Source of the DNA: Sulfurovum sp.
GTDB taxonomy: Bacteria > Campylobacterota > Campylobacteria > Campylobacterales > Sulfurovaceae
Direction: 5' to 3'
Assembly: GCA_015661795.1 (NCBI GenBank)
Contig: DQVJ01000073.1
Span: 1-5,291 of the forward strand
Length of the DNA stretch: 5,291 bases
In this document: piece after piece, positions 4,940-5,291 of the stretch
Numbering within the stretch: position 1 is the stretch's first letter
How the letters are laid out: the number at the start of each line of letters is the position of its first letter
Notes under the pieces: model-generated
The model's input: only the letters and a program-made list of their open reading frames with translations
Databases searched by the model: none
Told to the model about the DNA's origin: nothing
Position numbers and translations under genes: made by a program

Positions 4940-5257
4940 ATGACTCTTGAACACATACAGTCAATAATAAAACAAGAACTAGGCGTACTCCTATACTTCT
5001 CAGGTGAACACTGTAATGTTTGCCATGCTTTACGTCCAAAGTGTAGAGAGCTTTTTGATGCAGAGTTTCCAGAAATTAAACAAATCTATCTAAATGCAGA
5101 GGAACACAGAGAGATAGCTTCACATTTTCAAGTACTTTCACTTCCTACGATGATAGTTTTTTTAGATAGCAGAGAGTTTATAAGAGAAGGGCGAAGTGTG
5201 AGTCTTCATAAGATGACTGAACAGCTTACCCGTCCATATAAGATGATGACAGAATAA
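4940..5257 (+). CDS. Small thioredoxin-fold protein with HCNVC active site
   Basis: This 105-residue protein has the length of a classical cytoplasmic thioredoxin and no signal peptide or membrane segment. The order of fold elements is right: a beta strand LLYF (17-20), the CxxC site Cys25-Asn-Val-Cys28, and the cis-proline loop SLPT (67-70, Pro69) followed by strand MIVF. It departs from canonical thioredoxin in three ways. WCGPC is replaced by HCNVC. The buried aspartate of E. coli Trx (Asp26) is replaced by Tyr19. A third cysteine sits at 35. These changes usually alter redox potential and partner choice. It is therefore best called a thioredoxin-family disulfide reductase or oxidase of unknown substrate, not TrxA. 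The ATG has AAGG at six bases. It follows the globin cluster on the same strand, which hints at a shared redox or NO-stress role. Confidence 0.85.
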   Translation: MTLEHIQSIIKQELGVLLYFSGEHCNVCHALRPKCRELFDAEFPEIKQIYLNAEEHREIASHFQVLSLPTMIVFLDSREFIREGRSVSLHKMTEQLTRPYKMMTE

Positions 5258-5291
5258 GCTACTGTTTTGTAATGATAGAGATATTTTCAAA
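5258..5291. other. Downstream edge, no feature seen
   Basis: The last 34 bases hold no start with a ribosome site, no hairpin with a T-tract and no recognised box. The end of the thioredoxin transcript probably lies beyond the window. Confidence 0.5.

Overview
The window looks like chromosomal DNA of a Campylobacterota species (Sulfurimonas/Sulfurovum-like; the genus is a guess). The base composition is AT-rich. The YebC protein begins MGRAFEYRKAAK and ends in TNIN, which resembles the Helicobacter/Campylobacter branch of that family. The small globins resemble Campylobacter jejuni Ctb. No mobile element, CRISPR array, tRNA or rRNA was seen. Every gene is compact, with gaps of under 80 bases.

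Layout. Positions 1-1239 (+) hold the 3' three quarters of an ABC-F ATPase of the YbiT type, cut by the window edge. It converges on a YebC/PmpR-family gene at 1261-1998 (-). A 76-base divergent promoter region separates yebC from selO (2075-3511, +), a full-length SelO/YdiU pseudokinase AMPylase that keeps its catalytic residues and both redox cysteines. Three consecutive genes for group III truncated haemoglobins follow (3574-3984, 4063-4443 and 4499-4891, all +). They align with one another without gaps at about 42-44% identity in the two pairs counted by hand. Each keeps the haem-pocket residues Tyr19 (B10), His48 (E7), His74 (F8) and Trp88 (G8). The last gene (4940-5257, +) is a small atypical thioredoxin with a HCNVC active site.

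Regulation. The most informative signal lies between the genes. A perfect FNR/CRP-family box (TTGAT-N4-ATCAA) sits upstream of the second globin, and a 9/10 match sits upstream of the first, overlapping the selO stop codon. Both lie about 30 bases upstream of a good -10 hexamer. That puts them near -41.5/-42.5, the geometry of class II activation. The third globin lacks such a box and the thioredoxin has its own extended -10. This suggests that the globins are switched on by an Fnr-type regulator responding to low oxygen or nitric oxide.

Working hypothesis: selO, the three globins and the thioredoxin form a redox/NO/O2-response neighbourhood. The globins would handle NO or O2, while the thioredoxin and SelO would act on protein thiols and redox proteins. 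The protein families and the regulatory motifs are read directly from the sequence. Their functional coupling is inference.
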